Source: UBA668 sp040081465
GTDB taxonomy: Bacteria; Actinomycetota; Acidimicrobiia; Acidimicrobiales; Ilumatobacteraceae
Length of the DNA: 64,000 nt
Assembly: GCA_040081465.1 (NCBI GenBank)
Contig: JBEBGL010000006.1
Coordinates: 1-64,000 of the forward strand
Direction: 5' to 3'
Part shown: positions 57,528 to 64,000 of the stretch, piece by piece
Position numbering within the stretch: the stretch's first letter is position 1
Layout of the letters: every line of letters begins with the position of its first letter
Translations under genes and position numbers: made by a program
The notes under the pieces: model-generated
Databases searched by the model: none
The model's input: only the letters and a program-made list of their open reading frames with translations
What the model was told of the DNA's origin: nothing

Positions 57528-60422
57528 ATGCTTCCCGTCATTGGTGAGTTTCGGCCGTGGGCAGATCCGACGCTGCTGCAACTGCATCGCCTGCCGATGC
57601 ACGTGCCGTTGCCGCTGAACGACGATGCACGCATCGCGCTCGACGGTGAGTGGCACTTTCGACTGTTCGACACGCCAGAGTCGGTGCCGCCGTCGGCCGT
57701 GCGCGGCGAAACACCAAGCGGTCGCACCATCGCCGTCCCCGGCAACTGGACGTTGCAAGACACCGGCGACCTGCCTTGGTACACGAACGTGCAGATGCCG
57801 TTCCCTGGCCCGCCGCCGAAGTTGCCCGAACGCAACCCGACAAGCGTGTACCGACGCAGCTTCACAACCGGTCGCGGTTGGAAGAGCCACCAGATGGTGC
57901 TGCACATCGGTGGCGCCGAAAGTGTCCATGCCGTGTACCTCAACGATCAGTTCGTGGGTTACGGCACCGACAGTCGCCTAGCTAGCGAGTACGACATCAC
58001 ACCACATTTGGTGGCTGGACAGAATCACCTCGCGGTCGTTGTCGTGCGGTGGAGCGCGCACAGCTATGTGGAAGACCAAGACCAGTGGTGGATGGCTGGT
58101 CTGCACCGCAGCGTTTTCGTCGAGGCGCGCCCGATGGTGCACGTTGCCGATGTGCGTTGCCGCGCCGACCTGCGCGTAGCTGACGGCGTAGGTCTGCTGT
58201 CGGTACGCACCGAAGTCGGATTCGTGCGCGCTCCGGCGAACGGTTGGCAGGTGCGCACGTGGGTTGAGACCGCAGCTGGCAAACGCGCCGGCATTGTGCG
58301 GACGGCGCCGGTGCCACACGCGTTCGAGGCGCCGTACGTGTTCAGTGGTTACTACGTCGATGCCGCGTGGGAGCTGCCGCGAGTTTCGCCGTGGAGCGCC
58401 GAGTCGCCCACGCGTTACCGAGTGTGTGTCGAGTTGATCCGCCCCGACGGAGTAGTCGGCCAGTCAACCTCGCAGATGGTCGGCTTTCGTCACGTCGAAG
58501 TGCGTGACCGGCAACTGCTCGTGAACGGTCAACCAGTTTGGATCTTCGGCGTCAATCGCCATGACCACCATCCCGATCGCGGCAAGGCGGTGACTATCGA
58601 CGACATGCGCGCCGACTTGCTACTGATGCGTCGACACAACATCACGGCCGTGCGCACGGCGCACTACCCGAACGACTCGGCGTTCTACGACCTGTGCGAC
58701 GAGTTGGGAATGTACGTGGTCGACGAAGCCAACATCGAGAGCCACGCCTACAACACCAGCTTGTGCAACGACGCGCGGTACCAAGCGGCGTGGTTGTCGC
58801 GCGGGTCGCGAATGGTGCAACGCGATCGCAATCACCCCAGCGTGATCGTGTGGAGCCTTGGCAACGAGAGCGGGTACGGCGTCAACCACGACGCGCTCGC
58901 CGGGTGGATTCGCCGTGACGACCCAACCCGGCCGCTGCACTACGAGGGCGCTGTGTTTCACAAAGGCTGGGTAGATGGTGGACTGCACGCCACCGATCTG
59001 GTGTGCCCGATGTATTCGCCGATCGACGACATCGTCGCCTACGGACGTTCCGGCAAGGGCACCCGACCGCTGATCCTGTGCGAATACAGCCACGCGATGG
59101 GCAACAGCAACGGATCGCTGTCGGACTACTGGGCGGCAATTACCTCTACACCAGGACTGCAGGGTGGATTCCTGTGGGAGTGGAAGGACCACGGACTACG
59201 ACAGAAGTTGCCGGACGGTTCGACGCGCCTCGCGTATGGCGGTCAGTTCGGCGAAAGCCCGCACGACGGCAACTTCGTGGCCGACGGATTGGTGTCATCG
59301 GATCTTGTGCCGCACCCGGCGATGCACGAGGTGGCATGGGTCTACCGCCCGGTCACGGTGAAGACCGGTCGTCGCGTTGGCACCGTGCGCGTGTCGAACC
59401 GTCAGTCGTTCAACGATCTACGCGCGTTCGACGCGCGCTGGTCGCTGCTGGTCGACGGTGTTGAGGTGCGCAGTGGTCGCTGGCGACTCCCTGCTGTCGC
59501 GCCGCACTCTTCGGTCGACGTGCCGTTGCCGTGCAAGGTGCCGACCGGCACTGGCGAGGTGCACCTGTCGCTGTGCTTCACCCTGCGCAGCGCGACCGCA
59601 TACGCGCCGGCGGGACACCTTGTGGCATGGGACCAAGTCACGCTGCGCAAGTCGACAACGAGCGCGAAACGTCGGCCAGCAAAGGTCGCATCCGTCGACA
59701 TCATGGAGGTGTTGTGCGAGCCACCGCGATTGACCGTGTTCCGTGCGCCGATCGACAACGACGGTTTCAAGTTGATGCCCGACCTGTCGCGGCGAATCGG
59801 CGTGGGCGGCAAGGCGCTCGTGCGTTGGCAAGACGTCGGTGCCGATCGACTCCCCGCCGAGCGCTTGGTGCAACACAGCGTCCGTCGCGTTGTCACCGCC
59901 GACGGCGTCGAGTTTCACCACCACGTGGTCGTGCCCGAGGAATGCGACGACCTGGCACGCGTTGGCATCACGTTCAGCTTGCCCGCCGGCTTTGAGCAGT
60001 TGCGTTGGTTCGGGCGCGGCCCGGGCGAGAACTATCCCGATCGCAATGCCAGTTCGATGCTCGGCATCTGGCGAGGCACACCCGACGCGCCGCCGTACCT
60101 CGTCCCGCAAGAGTTTGGCCTGCGCACCGACTGTCGGTGGTTCGAGTTCACCGACCCCAGCGCGGGACGCACCGTGCGACTCGACGTGCTCACACCGCGA
60201 GCGCTGCACATCTCGGCGACGCACTTCACGGCCGACGATCTTTACCGTGCAAGCACCGAGACCGAGTTACGGCCACGGCAGGAACTGATCGTGCACGCCG
60301 ACGTCGCGCACCGTGGTCTGGGAACTGCCAGCTGCGGCCCCGACGTTTTGCCGCAGTACCGACTGAAGCAGGGCATGTTCAGGTTCGCGTACCGCCTGTC
60401 GCTGGTGACAATTCCTGCGTAG
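57528..60422 (+). CDS. lacZ: Beta-galactosidase, GH2 (LacZ type)
   Basis: 964 residues from ATG 57528, the usual LacZ length. The N-terminal sugar-binding domain shows IAVPGNWTLQDTGDLPWYTNVQMPFPGPPP, VYLNDQFVGYGTDSRLASEYDIT and VRWSAHSYVEDQDQWWMAGLHRSVF. The barrel shows NRHDHHPDRGKAV, VDEANIESHAYN, acid/base Glu447 in SLGNESGYG, nucleophile Glu519 in LCEYSHAMGNSNG and LQGGFLWEWKDHGL. The C-terminal beta-gal small-chain domain has WFGRGPGENYPDRN and LHISATHFTADDLY. It hydrolyses terminal beta-galactosides in the cytoplasm; no signal peptide. No lactose permease is adjacent. The last 44 bases overlap the convergent methyltransferase gene. Confidence 0.96.
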   Translation: MLPVIGEFRPWADPTLLQLHRLPMHVPLPLNDDARIALDGEWHFRLFDTPESVPPSAVRGETPSGRTIAVPGNWTLQDTGDLPWYTNVQMPFPGPPPKLPERNPTSVYRRSFTTGRGWKSHQMVLHIGGAESVHAVYLNDQFVGYGTDSRLASEYDITPHLVAGQNHLAVVVVRWSAHSYVEDQDQWWMAGLHRSVFVEARPMVHVADVRCRADLRVADGVGLLSVRTEVGFVRAPANGWQVRTWVETAAGKRAGIVRTAPVPHAFEAPYVFSGYYVDAAWELPRVSPWSAESPTRYRVCVELIRPDGVVGQSTSQMVGFRHVEVRDRQLLVNGQPVWIFGVNRHDHHPDRGKAVTIDDMRADLLLMRRHNITAVRTAHYPNDSAFYDLCDELGMYVVDEANIESHAYNTSLCNDARYQAAWLSRGSRMVQRDRNHPSVIVWSLGNESGYGVNHDALAGWIRRDDPTRPLHYEGAVFHKGWVDGGLHATDLVCPMYSPIDDIVAYGRSGKGTRPLILCEYSHAMGNSNGSLSDYWAAITSTPGLQGGFLWEWKDHGLRQKLPDGSTRLAYGGQFGESPHDGNFVADGLVSSDLVPHPAMHEVAWVYRPVTVKTGRRVGTVRVSNRQSFNDLRAFDARWSLLVDGVEVRSGRWRLPAVAPHSSVDVPLPCKVPTGTGEVHLSLCFTLRSATAYAPAGHLVAWDQVTLRKSTTSAKRRPAKVASVDIMEVLCEPPRLTVFRAPIDNDGFKLMPDLSRRIGVGGKALVRWQDVGADRLPAERLVQHSVRRVVTADGVEFHHHVVVPEECDDLARVGITFSLPAGFEQLRWFGRGPGENYPDRNASSMLGIWRGTPDAPPYLVPQEFGLRTDCRWFEFTDPSAGRTVRLDVLTPRALHISATHFTADDLYRASTETELRPRQELIVHADVAHRGLGTASCGPDVLPQYRLKQGMFRFAYRLSLVTIPA

Positions 60423-61800
60423 TCCAGAAGCCTGACTGCGGCGAATCAGTGAGGCCGCCCTTCGCGTAACGCTGAAGGCGATCAAGGCTGTCAGGTGACA
60501 GCATGTCGATGACGTCGAAGAATGCGTCGGGACCCGCGGCGCGAAGTGCTGAGTCGCCTTCACTCGGCTGCTTCGGTACGTGTGTGGTCATTACGACGAG
60601 AGGTGTGTCACCACGCGCTTTCTTCAGCGCCGATGCACGCCCGAGCGTCTTCCACACCATGTCGCTGCGCAGCAGACCGCCGCGATAGGTGGTGAAGGCA
60701 CCGGCGACATCGAACCACCACGTCGCGCCCTCCGCATCGGTCGCCACAAAGTTGATCGTGACGCCGGTCTTGCGAATACGTGTGTTGCGCGTGGTGATCG
60801 TGAAGCCCGCTTCTTCAAGCAACTCCTCCGCGAGTTTCTGTGCTGGCTTGCCATCCTCGATGGTTGCGAGGCCATCGGGCGTTGGCGCATTCAGCTCTGT
60901 TTCAACGCGCTGCCTGGCGATCTCGATGTAGCTCGCGTCGAGGTCGTAGCCGATGTAGCGACGACCAAGGCGCGCCGCCGCGACTAGTGACGAGCCGCTA
61001 CCCATGAACGGATCAAGAATGAGATCGTCCTTGAACGTGTAGAGCCTGATGAGTTGCTCGGGCAGCTCGACCGGAAACGGCGCAGGGTGCCCGACGCGTT
61101 GCGCGCTCTCGGGTGGCATCGCCCACACGTCGAGCGTCGAGGCCATGAAGTCTTCCGTCATCACCGTGTTCTCGTACGGCAGTCCGTCGGCCTCACGTTG
61201 CTTCACCGAACGTGCACGATCGAAGCGACCCTTGCTAGCGATGATCACGCGCTCGCTGATGTCGCGCAGAACCGGATTGGCGGCGCTGCGGAACGATCCC
61301 CACGCGCATGAACTGCTAGCACCTTCACCCTTCTGCCAGATCAACTCGCCGCGTAGCAGCAGGCCGAGATCGTGTTCGAGAATGCGGATGACGTCGGCCG
61401 AGAGACTGCGATACGGGCGACGGCCCAGGTTGGCCACGTTGACGGCGATTCGTCCGCCGGGCTCGAGCTTGCGGACACACTCGGCGAACACTTCGGTGAG
61501 CATGGTGAGGTACTCGAGGTACGACGCTGGAATACCCTCACGCTCAAGTTCCTCCTCGTATTGCTTGCCGGCGAAGTAAGGAGGCGAGGTGACGACGAGG
61601 GCGACAGAGCCGTCAGCAACGCGATCCATATGGCGCGCATCGCCGTGCACGAACGGTTCTTCGACCGGAGTCGGTGGCGGAACAGCGTCGTCGTCGGACA
61701 GTTCAGGGGCGCGGAAGCGATCGTAAAACGGTTTCGAGTCGTGACTTTCGCGAGCGCCGACCCCGAAGTTGGAGGTGGTGGTAGGACGTCGCTGTTTCAT
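60379..61800 (-). CDS. DNA methyltransferase (beta-class N4/N6) with extra C-terminal domain
   Basis: 473 residues from ATG 61800 (the preceding GTG at 61803 would add one), with GGAGGGG upstream. Motif IV is VALVVTSPPYFAGKQY (about residue 70) and the SAM motif I is LILDPFMGSGSSLVAAARLGRRYIGYDLDASYIEIARQRV (about 265), so the order is IV-then-I as in beta-class DNA-amino methylases. The last 150 residues form a separate domain: AEELLEEAGFTITTRNTRIRKTGVTINFVATDAEGATWWFDVAGAF and LVVMTTHVPKQPSEGDSALRAAG, reminiscent of a PD-(D/E)xK fold. The lysine of that motif seems missing (DVAG). No nuclease gene is adjacent, so it may be solitary. Confidence 0.88.
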   Translation of the reverse strand: MKQRRPTTTSNFGVGARESHDSKPFYDRFRAPELSDDDAVPPPTPVEEPFVHGDARHMDRVADGSVALVVTSPPYFAGKQYEEELEREGIPASYLEYLTMLTEVFAECVRKLEPGGRIAVNVANLGRRPYRSLSADVIRILEHDLGLLLRGELIWQKGEGASSSCAWGSFRSAANPVLRDISERVIIASKGRFDRARSVKQREADGLPYENTVMTEDFMASTLDVWAMPPESAQRVGHPAPFPVELPEQLIRLYTFKDDLILDPFMGSGSSLVAAARLGRRYIGYDLDASYIEIARQRVETELNAPTPDGLATIEDGKPAQKLAEELLEEAGFTITTRNTRIRKTGVTINFVATDAEGATWWFDVAGAFTTYRGGLLRSDMVWKTLGRASALKKARGDTPLVVMTTHVPKQPSEGDSALRAAGPDAFFDVIDMLSPDSLDRLQRYAKGGLTDSPQSGFWTTQELSPATGGTRT

Positions 61801-61830
61801 CACCCCTCCAAGTCGCGGTTGGAGCGAAGC

Positions 61831-62352
61831 CTACGCGAGCGTTTCGCGCGCCCGCGCGTTGCCCATCCGAACCGTGCTGAAGTCCCAAGGCCCACGGTGC
61901 GCTAGGTCGCGAAGCGGCCAGAGCGAATCAACGACGCGTAGTTCGATACCGGCACTGCGATGGAGCTCGATGAGGTCTCCGATTGGGTGTACGGAAAGCG
62001 GTTCGACTTCGTGCTCACAGATCCATTGACCACTCGCGTCGTTCCAAGGAGCGAAGACAGACGCGTCGAGTTCGTAGCGATAGATGACGGTCGACGTCAT
62101 GCGATCGAGCCAGCCGGTTTCGATCGCGTGGACGCGACTCGCGTTGGTGTCGAAGGCGACGCGAAACGCCGCGGCCTCGTCATCGTTCCGCGGCCAAGCG
62201 GTGACACGCGGACAATCCCGAGGAAACCAGTAGAGCGGCGAATGCCCCTCATCGATGGCCCACACGGCCGGAGCGTGCTCCGGGTTAGTGCGAGGCACAT
62301 GCGGCACAAACCGACTGATGTTCGGATCCTCGCTGAAATGAAACAGAACCAT
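61831..62352 (-). CDS. DUF6886-like hypothetical protein
   Basis: 173 residues from ATG 62352 (MVLFHFSEDPNISRFVPHVPRTNPEHAPAVWAIDEGHSPLYWFPRDCPRVTAWP). The N-terminal pattern HFSEDPxIxxFxPH, VWAIDExHxPLYWFPRDCPRVTxW is characteristic of a family I believe is named DUF6886. The middle (RVHAIETGWLDRMTSTVIYRYEL) and C-terminal (VEPLSVHPIGDLIELHRSAGIELRVVDSLWPLRDLA) blocks fit too. No known function; no signal or membrane segment. Between the methyltransferase and the phosphotransferase on the same strand. Confidence 0.75.
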   Translation of the reverse strand: MVLFHFSEDPNISRFVPHVPRTNPEHAPAVWAIDEGHSPLYWFPRDCPRVTAWPRNDDEAAAFRVAFDTNASRVHAIETGWLDRMTSTVIYRYELDASVFAPWNDASGQWICEHEVEPLSVHPIGDLIELHRSAGIELRVVDSLWPLRDLAHRGPWDFSTVRMGNARARETLA

Positions 62353-62371
62353 GGCTTTCAACGAACTCAGC

Positions 62372-63289
62372 CTAGAGACAGCGTCGCGCCACCTCTAGAT
62401 ACGGCAGACCTTCCTCGCCGAAGTCGCGCACGTTCGCCAAGCCGGTCGATACGCGCTCGATGAAGCCCCACTGCACCACGGGCTCGACCTCGACCTCGCA
62501 CCAAGCTGCGAGCATCTCCGCGCGTTCGCGAACGAGTTGCTTGGTGTCGCCCGCCAGCAACGGGTCGTTGTACTCGCGCATCGGGACGCTGAGGTCGTGG
62601 GCACGTTCCGATCGGCCGCCTTCGGGATCGACGAACTTGAACGAGCCATCGCTTGCCTCGACGGTGTTCCAACCGTGCGCATCTCCATGGATGAGCACGG
62701 CATTCGCCGGATCGAATGCCGCGGCGCGGTCGTCGCAGTACGTCAGCGCGCGGTCGATCACGTCGCGGCCGCAGGGTTCGTTGAGTTCAGTCCACGTCGT
62801 CTCGATGTAACGCGCGAGCCACGCTGCCTTGTCTACGGCGGTCGGAAGCGTGCAGTCCTCCCCCACCGGCCTCCAGAACGACTGCAGAGTCGTCGCAATC
62901 GCTCGCAACATCGGCTCAAGCGGCAACCCGAGGTCGGCGAGATTCGGACCGAGGCGCTCCATCAACATTGCCGGTGCTGACTCGTCGTAGTCGTACAACT
63001 CGGCGCAGCCGCGACCGGCCGCGAGTTGATGAACGAGCACGCTTCGATGAAACGACTCGACCTCGTCCATATCGAGCGGCATCGCGACCTTGAGCACGCA
63101 CTCTCGTCCGGTTGCGTCGGTCGCGGCAGCGACGAAACCAGCCGTGCCGCTGCTGAACGTCCGCCCGAGTTCGAGATCCCACTTGCGCGTCAGGCCCGCC
63201 ACGATCTCGGGCAGCTCATCGAGCCATCGTTGCCCGGCGGCACCATTCGCCAACGCCCGTTGCCGTACTAGGTCTGCGACCTCAATCAC
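62372..63289 (-). CDS. Aminoglycoside phosphotransferase (APH) family protein
   Basis: 305 residues from GTG 63289, overlapping the VOC stop by 4 bases; the longer frame to 63439 is a shadow of that gene. The kinase-like fold shows FSSGTAGFVAAATDATGRECVLKVAMP (nucleotide lysine), VHQLAAGRGCAELYDYDESAPAMLMERLGPNLADL (hinge), the Brenner-type catalytic loop AVLIHGDAHGWNTVEA and the metal Asp in FKFVDPEGGRSERAHDLSVPMREYND. Related enzymes phosphorylate aminoglycosides (streptomycin 6-phosphotransferase-like), sugars or small metabolites. Resistance is possible but not shown. In an operon with the VOC gene upstream. Confidence 0.88.
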   Translation of the reverse strand: MIEVADLVRQRALANGAAGQRWLDELPEIVAGLTRKWDLELGRTFSSGTAGFVAAATDATGRECVLKVAMPLDMDEVESFHRSVLVHQLAAGRGCAELYDYDESAPAMLMERLGPNLADLGLPLEPMLRAIATTLQSFWRPVGEDCTLPTAVDKAAWLARYIETTWTELNEPCGRDVIDRALTYCDDRAAAFDPANAVLIHGDAHGWNTVEASDGSFKFVDPEGGRSERAHDLSVPMREYNDPLLAGDTKQLVRERAEMLAAWCEVEVEPVVQWGFIERVSTGLANVRDFGEEGLPYLEVARRCL

Positions 63290-63669
63290 GCGACGCAGAA
63301 CTCGTTGCCCTCGGGGTCGAGCATCACTACGTGACCTAGATGTTCGTCGTAGTTCTCTTCGCGAACGACGGTGCCGCCCGCTGACGCAAGGACTGCGACT
63401 TTCGCTCGGATCAACGCTTCTCGCTCGGACATGTCCCACGGAGGCTCACCAGCGACGCGGATGTCCAGGTGCACGCGGTTCTTTGCGGTCTTGCCTTCGG
63501 GCACTCTCAGAAAGCCAATGGCAGGTCCGACACCGTCCGGATCGATAATCGACGCGCCATCGGGGCTGTCGTGGCCAGGCTCCGCGCTATAGCCCAGCGC
63601 TAGCGCCCAAAAGTTGGCGAGGAGGTGCGGGTTGTTCGCGTCGCACCCGAGTGTCCAATGCGTTGCCAC
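63286..63669 (-). CDS. VOC-fold (glyoxalase-like) protein
   Basis: 127 residues from GTG 63669. It begins THWTLGCDANNPHLLANFWALALGYSAE, then SIIDPDGVGPAIGFLRVPEGKTAKNRVHLDIRVAG and ends VREENYDEHLGHVVMLDPEGNEFCVA, the Glyoxalase_6 (VOC) pattern. Members are small metal- or ligand-binding proteins, sometimes antibiotic-binding. TAGGGT six bases before the GTG suggests a leaderless promoter lying over the end of the DinB-like gene. First of an operon with the phosphotransferase, which it overlaps by 4 bases. Confidence 0.88.
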   Translation of the reverse strand: MATHWTLGCDANNPHLLANFWALALGYSAEPGHDSPDGASIIDPDGVGPAIGFLRVPEGKTAKNRVHLDIRVAGEPPWDMSEREALIRAKVAVLASAGGTVVREENYDEHLGHVVMLDPEGNEFCVA

Positions 63670-63675
63670 GATCGA

Positions 63676-63681
63676 ACCCTA
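63676..63681 (-). promoter_or_regulatory. Predicted -10 element (TAGGGT), leaderless
   Basis: It lies 6 nt before GTG 63669 and overlaps the TAG stop (63679-63681) of the upstream gene. Confidence 0.5.
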
Positions 63682-64000
63682 CTTTCGTGTTCGGTATAGG
63701 TCCCGAAGAAGAGCTGCTTCCGCGAGATGATGAATGGCTTCGCGATTAACCCAACGCACGATTCCGATGAACGGAAGTTCCGGGTCGAGTCCCTGCGGAT
63801 ACTGGCCGAAGCCCACCATGTCGAGTTGCTCGTCCGTTAACTCCTCCACCGCAACAACCCACCTGTCGATCTCGGCCCACAGGCGACCCATCATGTCTTC
63901 CGCACTGGTGGAGAACTCGACCACTTGCTTCGGATCGATGGTGCGCGTACCGAAGGTCCACTCGTATCGACCGGCAAAGCCGGACAACAAGTGACCAATG
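63679..64000 (-). CDS. DinB-like protein, C-terminal part (cut by right edge)
   Basis: The frame is open through 64000, so the start lies outside; about 106 codons are visible, beginning IGHLLSGFAGRYEW. Four-helix-bundle features of the DinB/YfiT superfamily include HLLSGFAG near the start and REAIHHLAEAALLRDLYRTRK at the end, with the late His that is usually a metal ligand. WAEIDRWVVAVEELTDEQLDMVGFGQYPQGLDPELPFIGIVRWVNRE lies between. Such proteins are metal-dependent thiol transferases or of unknown role. A start inside the window (TTG 63990) is unlikely. Confidence 0.72.
   Translation of the reverse strand, partial: IGHLLSGFAGRYEWTFGTRTIDPKQVVEFSTSAEDMMGRLWAEIDRWVVAVEELTDEQLDMVGFGQYPQGLDPELPFIGIVRWVNREAIHHLAEAALLRDLYRTRK

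Noticed and set aside
1..64000. CRISPR array, transposase, integrase, phage genes, rRNA or toxin-antitoxin pair
   Set aside because: Looked for on both strands; no regularly spaced repeats and no characteristic motifs were seen.

Overview
The window looks like a compact actinobacterial chromosome, most probably class Acidimicrobiia (Ilumatobacter-like). This is inferred from moderately high GC, frequent GTG starts, a WXG100 protein, many stop/start overlaps and a recurring TAnnnT hexamer 6-7 nt before start codons (leaderless transcription). No phage, transposase, CRISPR or rRNA is visible. No stretch of more than about 300 bases is without a gene.

0-9.2 kb (minus strand): one long operon. 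It begins with an ECF sigma factor, followed by a single-pass membrane protein with an SH3-like domain (probable anti-sigma or sensor). Then come four paralogous large exported proteins of a family I do not recognise, with a second SH3-like protein between the last two. The last paralogue runs off the left edge. This is the least explained part of the window.

9.3-17.2 kb: cell-envelope genes. These are an SGNH-hydrolase-like protein, a lipoprotein, tRNA-Lys with a second tRNA 3' end about 1 kb away, a GT39-like membrane protein, an FtsX-like permease and a DUF2207 protein.

17.2-31.8 kb: metabolism and housekeeping. Genes include an SDR, acetoacetyl-CoA synthetase, kynureninase with a Baeyer-Villiger-type monooxygenase, a LigD-type DNA ligase, an M20 hydrolase, a Nudix hydrolase and a WXG100 protein. 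They also include a small operon (thiamine-binding-like, HTH, HAD), pantothenate kinase, an orphan N6 methylase and a MATE exporter. Two long inverted repeats lie in convergent or intergenic positions.

31.8-45.8 kb: methionine aminopeptidase and two short MetE-like proteins. A VOC / CoA-transferase / citrate-lyase-like operon follows, then a response regulator and histidine kinase facing each other, an amidase, a PfkB kinase, an amidohydrolase and an MDR oxidoreductase.

45.9-52.2 kb: six overlapping genes that fit a 2-aminobenzoyl-CoA (anthranilate) degradation operon: FAD monooxygenase/reductase fusion, SDR, MarR, enoyl-CoA hydratase, Rid protein and benzoate-type CoA ligase. With the kynureninase at 22 kb this suggests tryptophan/kynurenine breakdown through aminobenzoyl-CoA.

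52.3-64 kb: a secreted repeat protein with a terminator, an MFS exporter, an 1100-residue cyclase/ATPase regulator next to a LacZ-type beta-galactosidase, a DNA methyltransferase with an extra C-terminal domain, a DUF6886-like protein, a phosphotransferase, a VOC protein and a DinB-like protein cut by the right edge.
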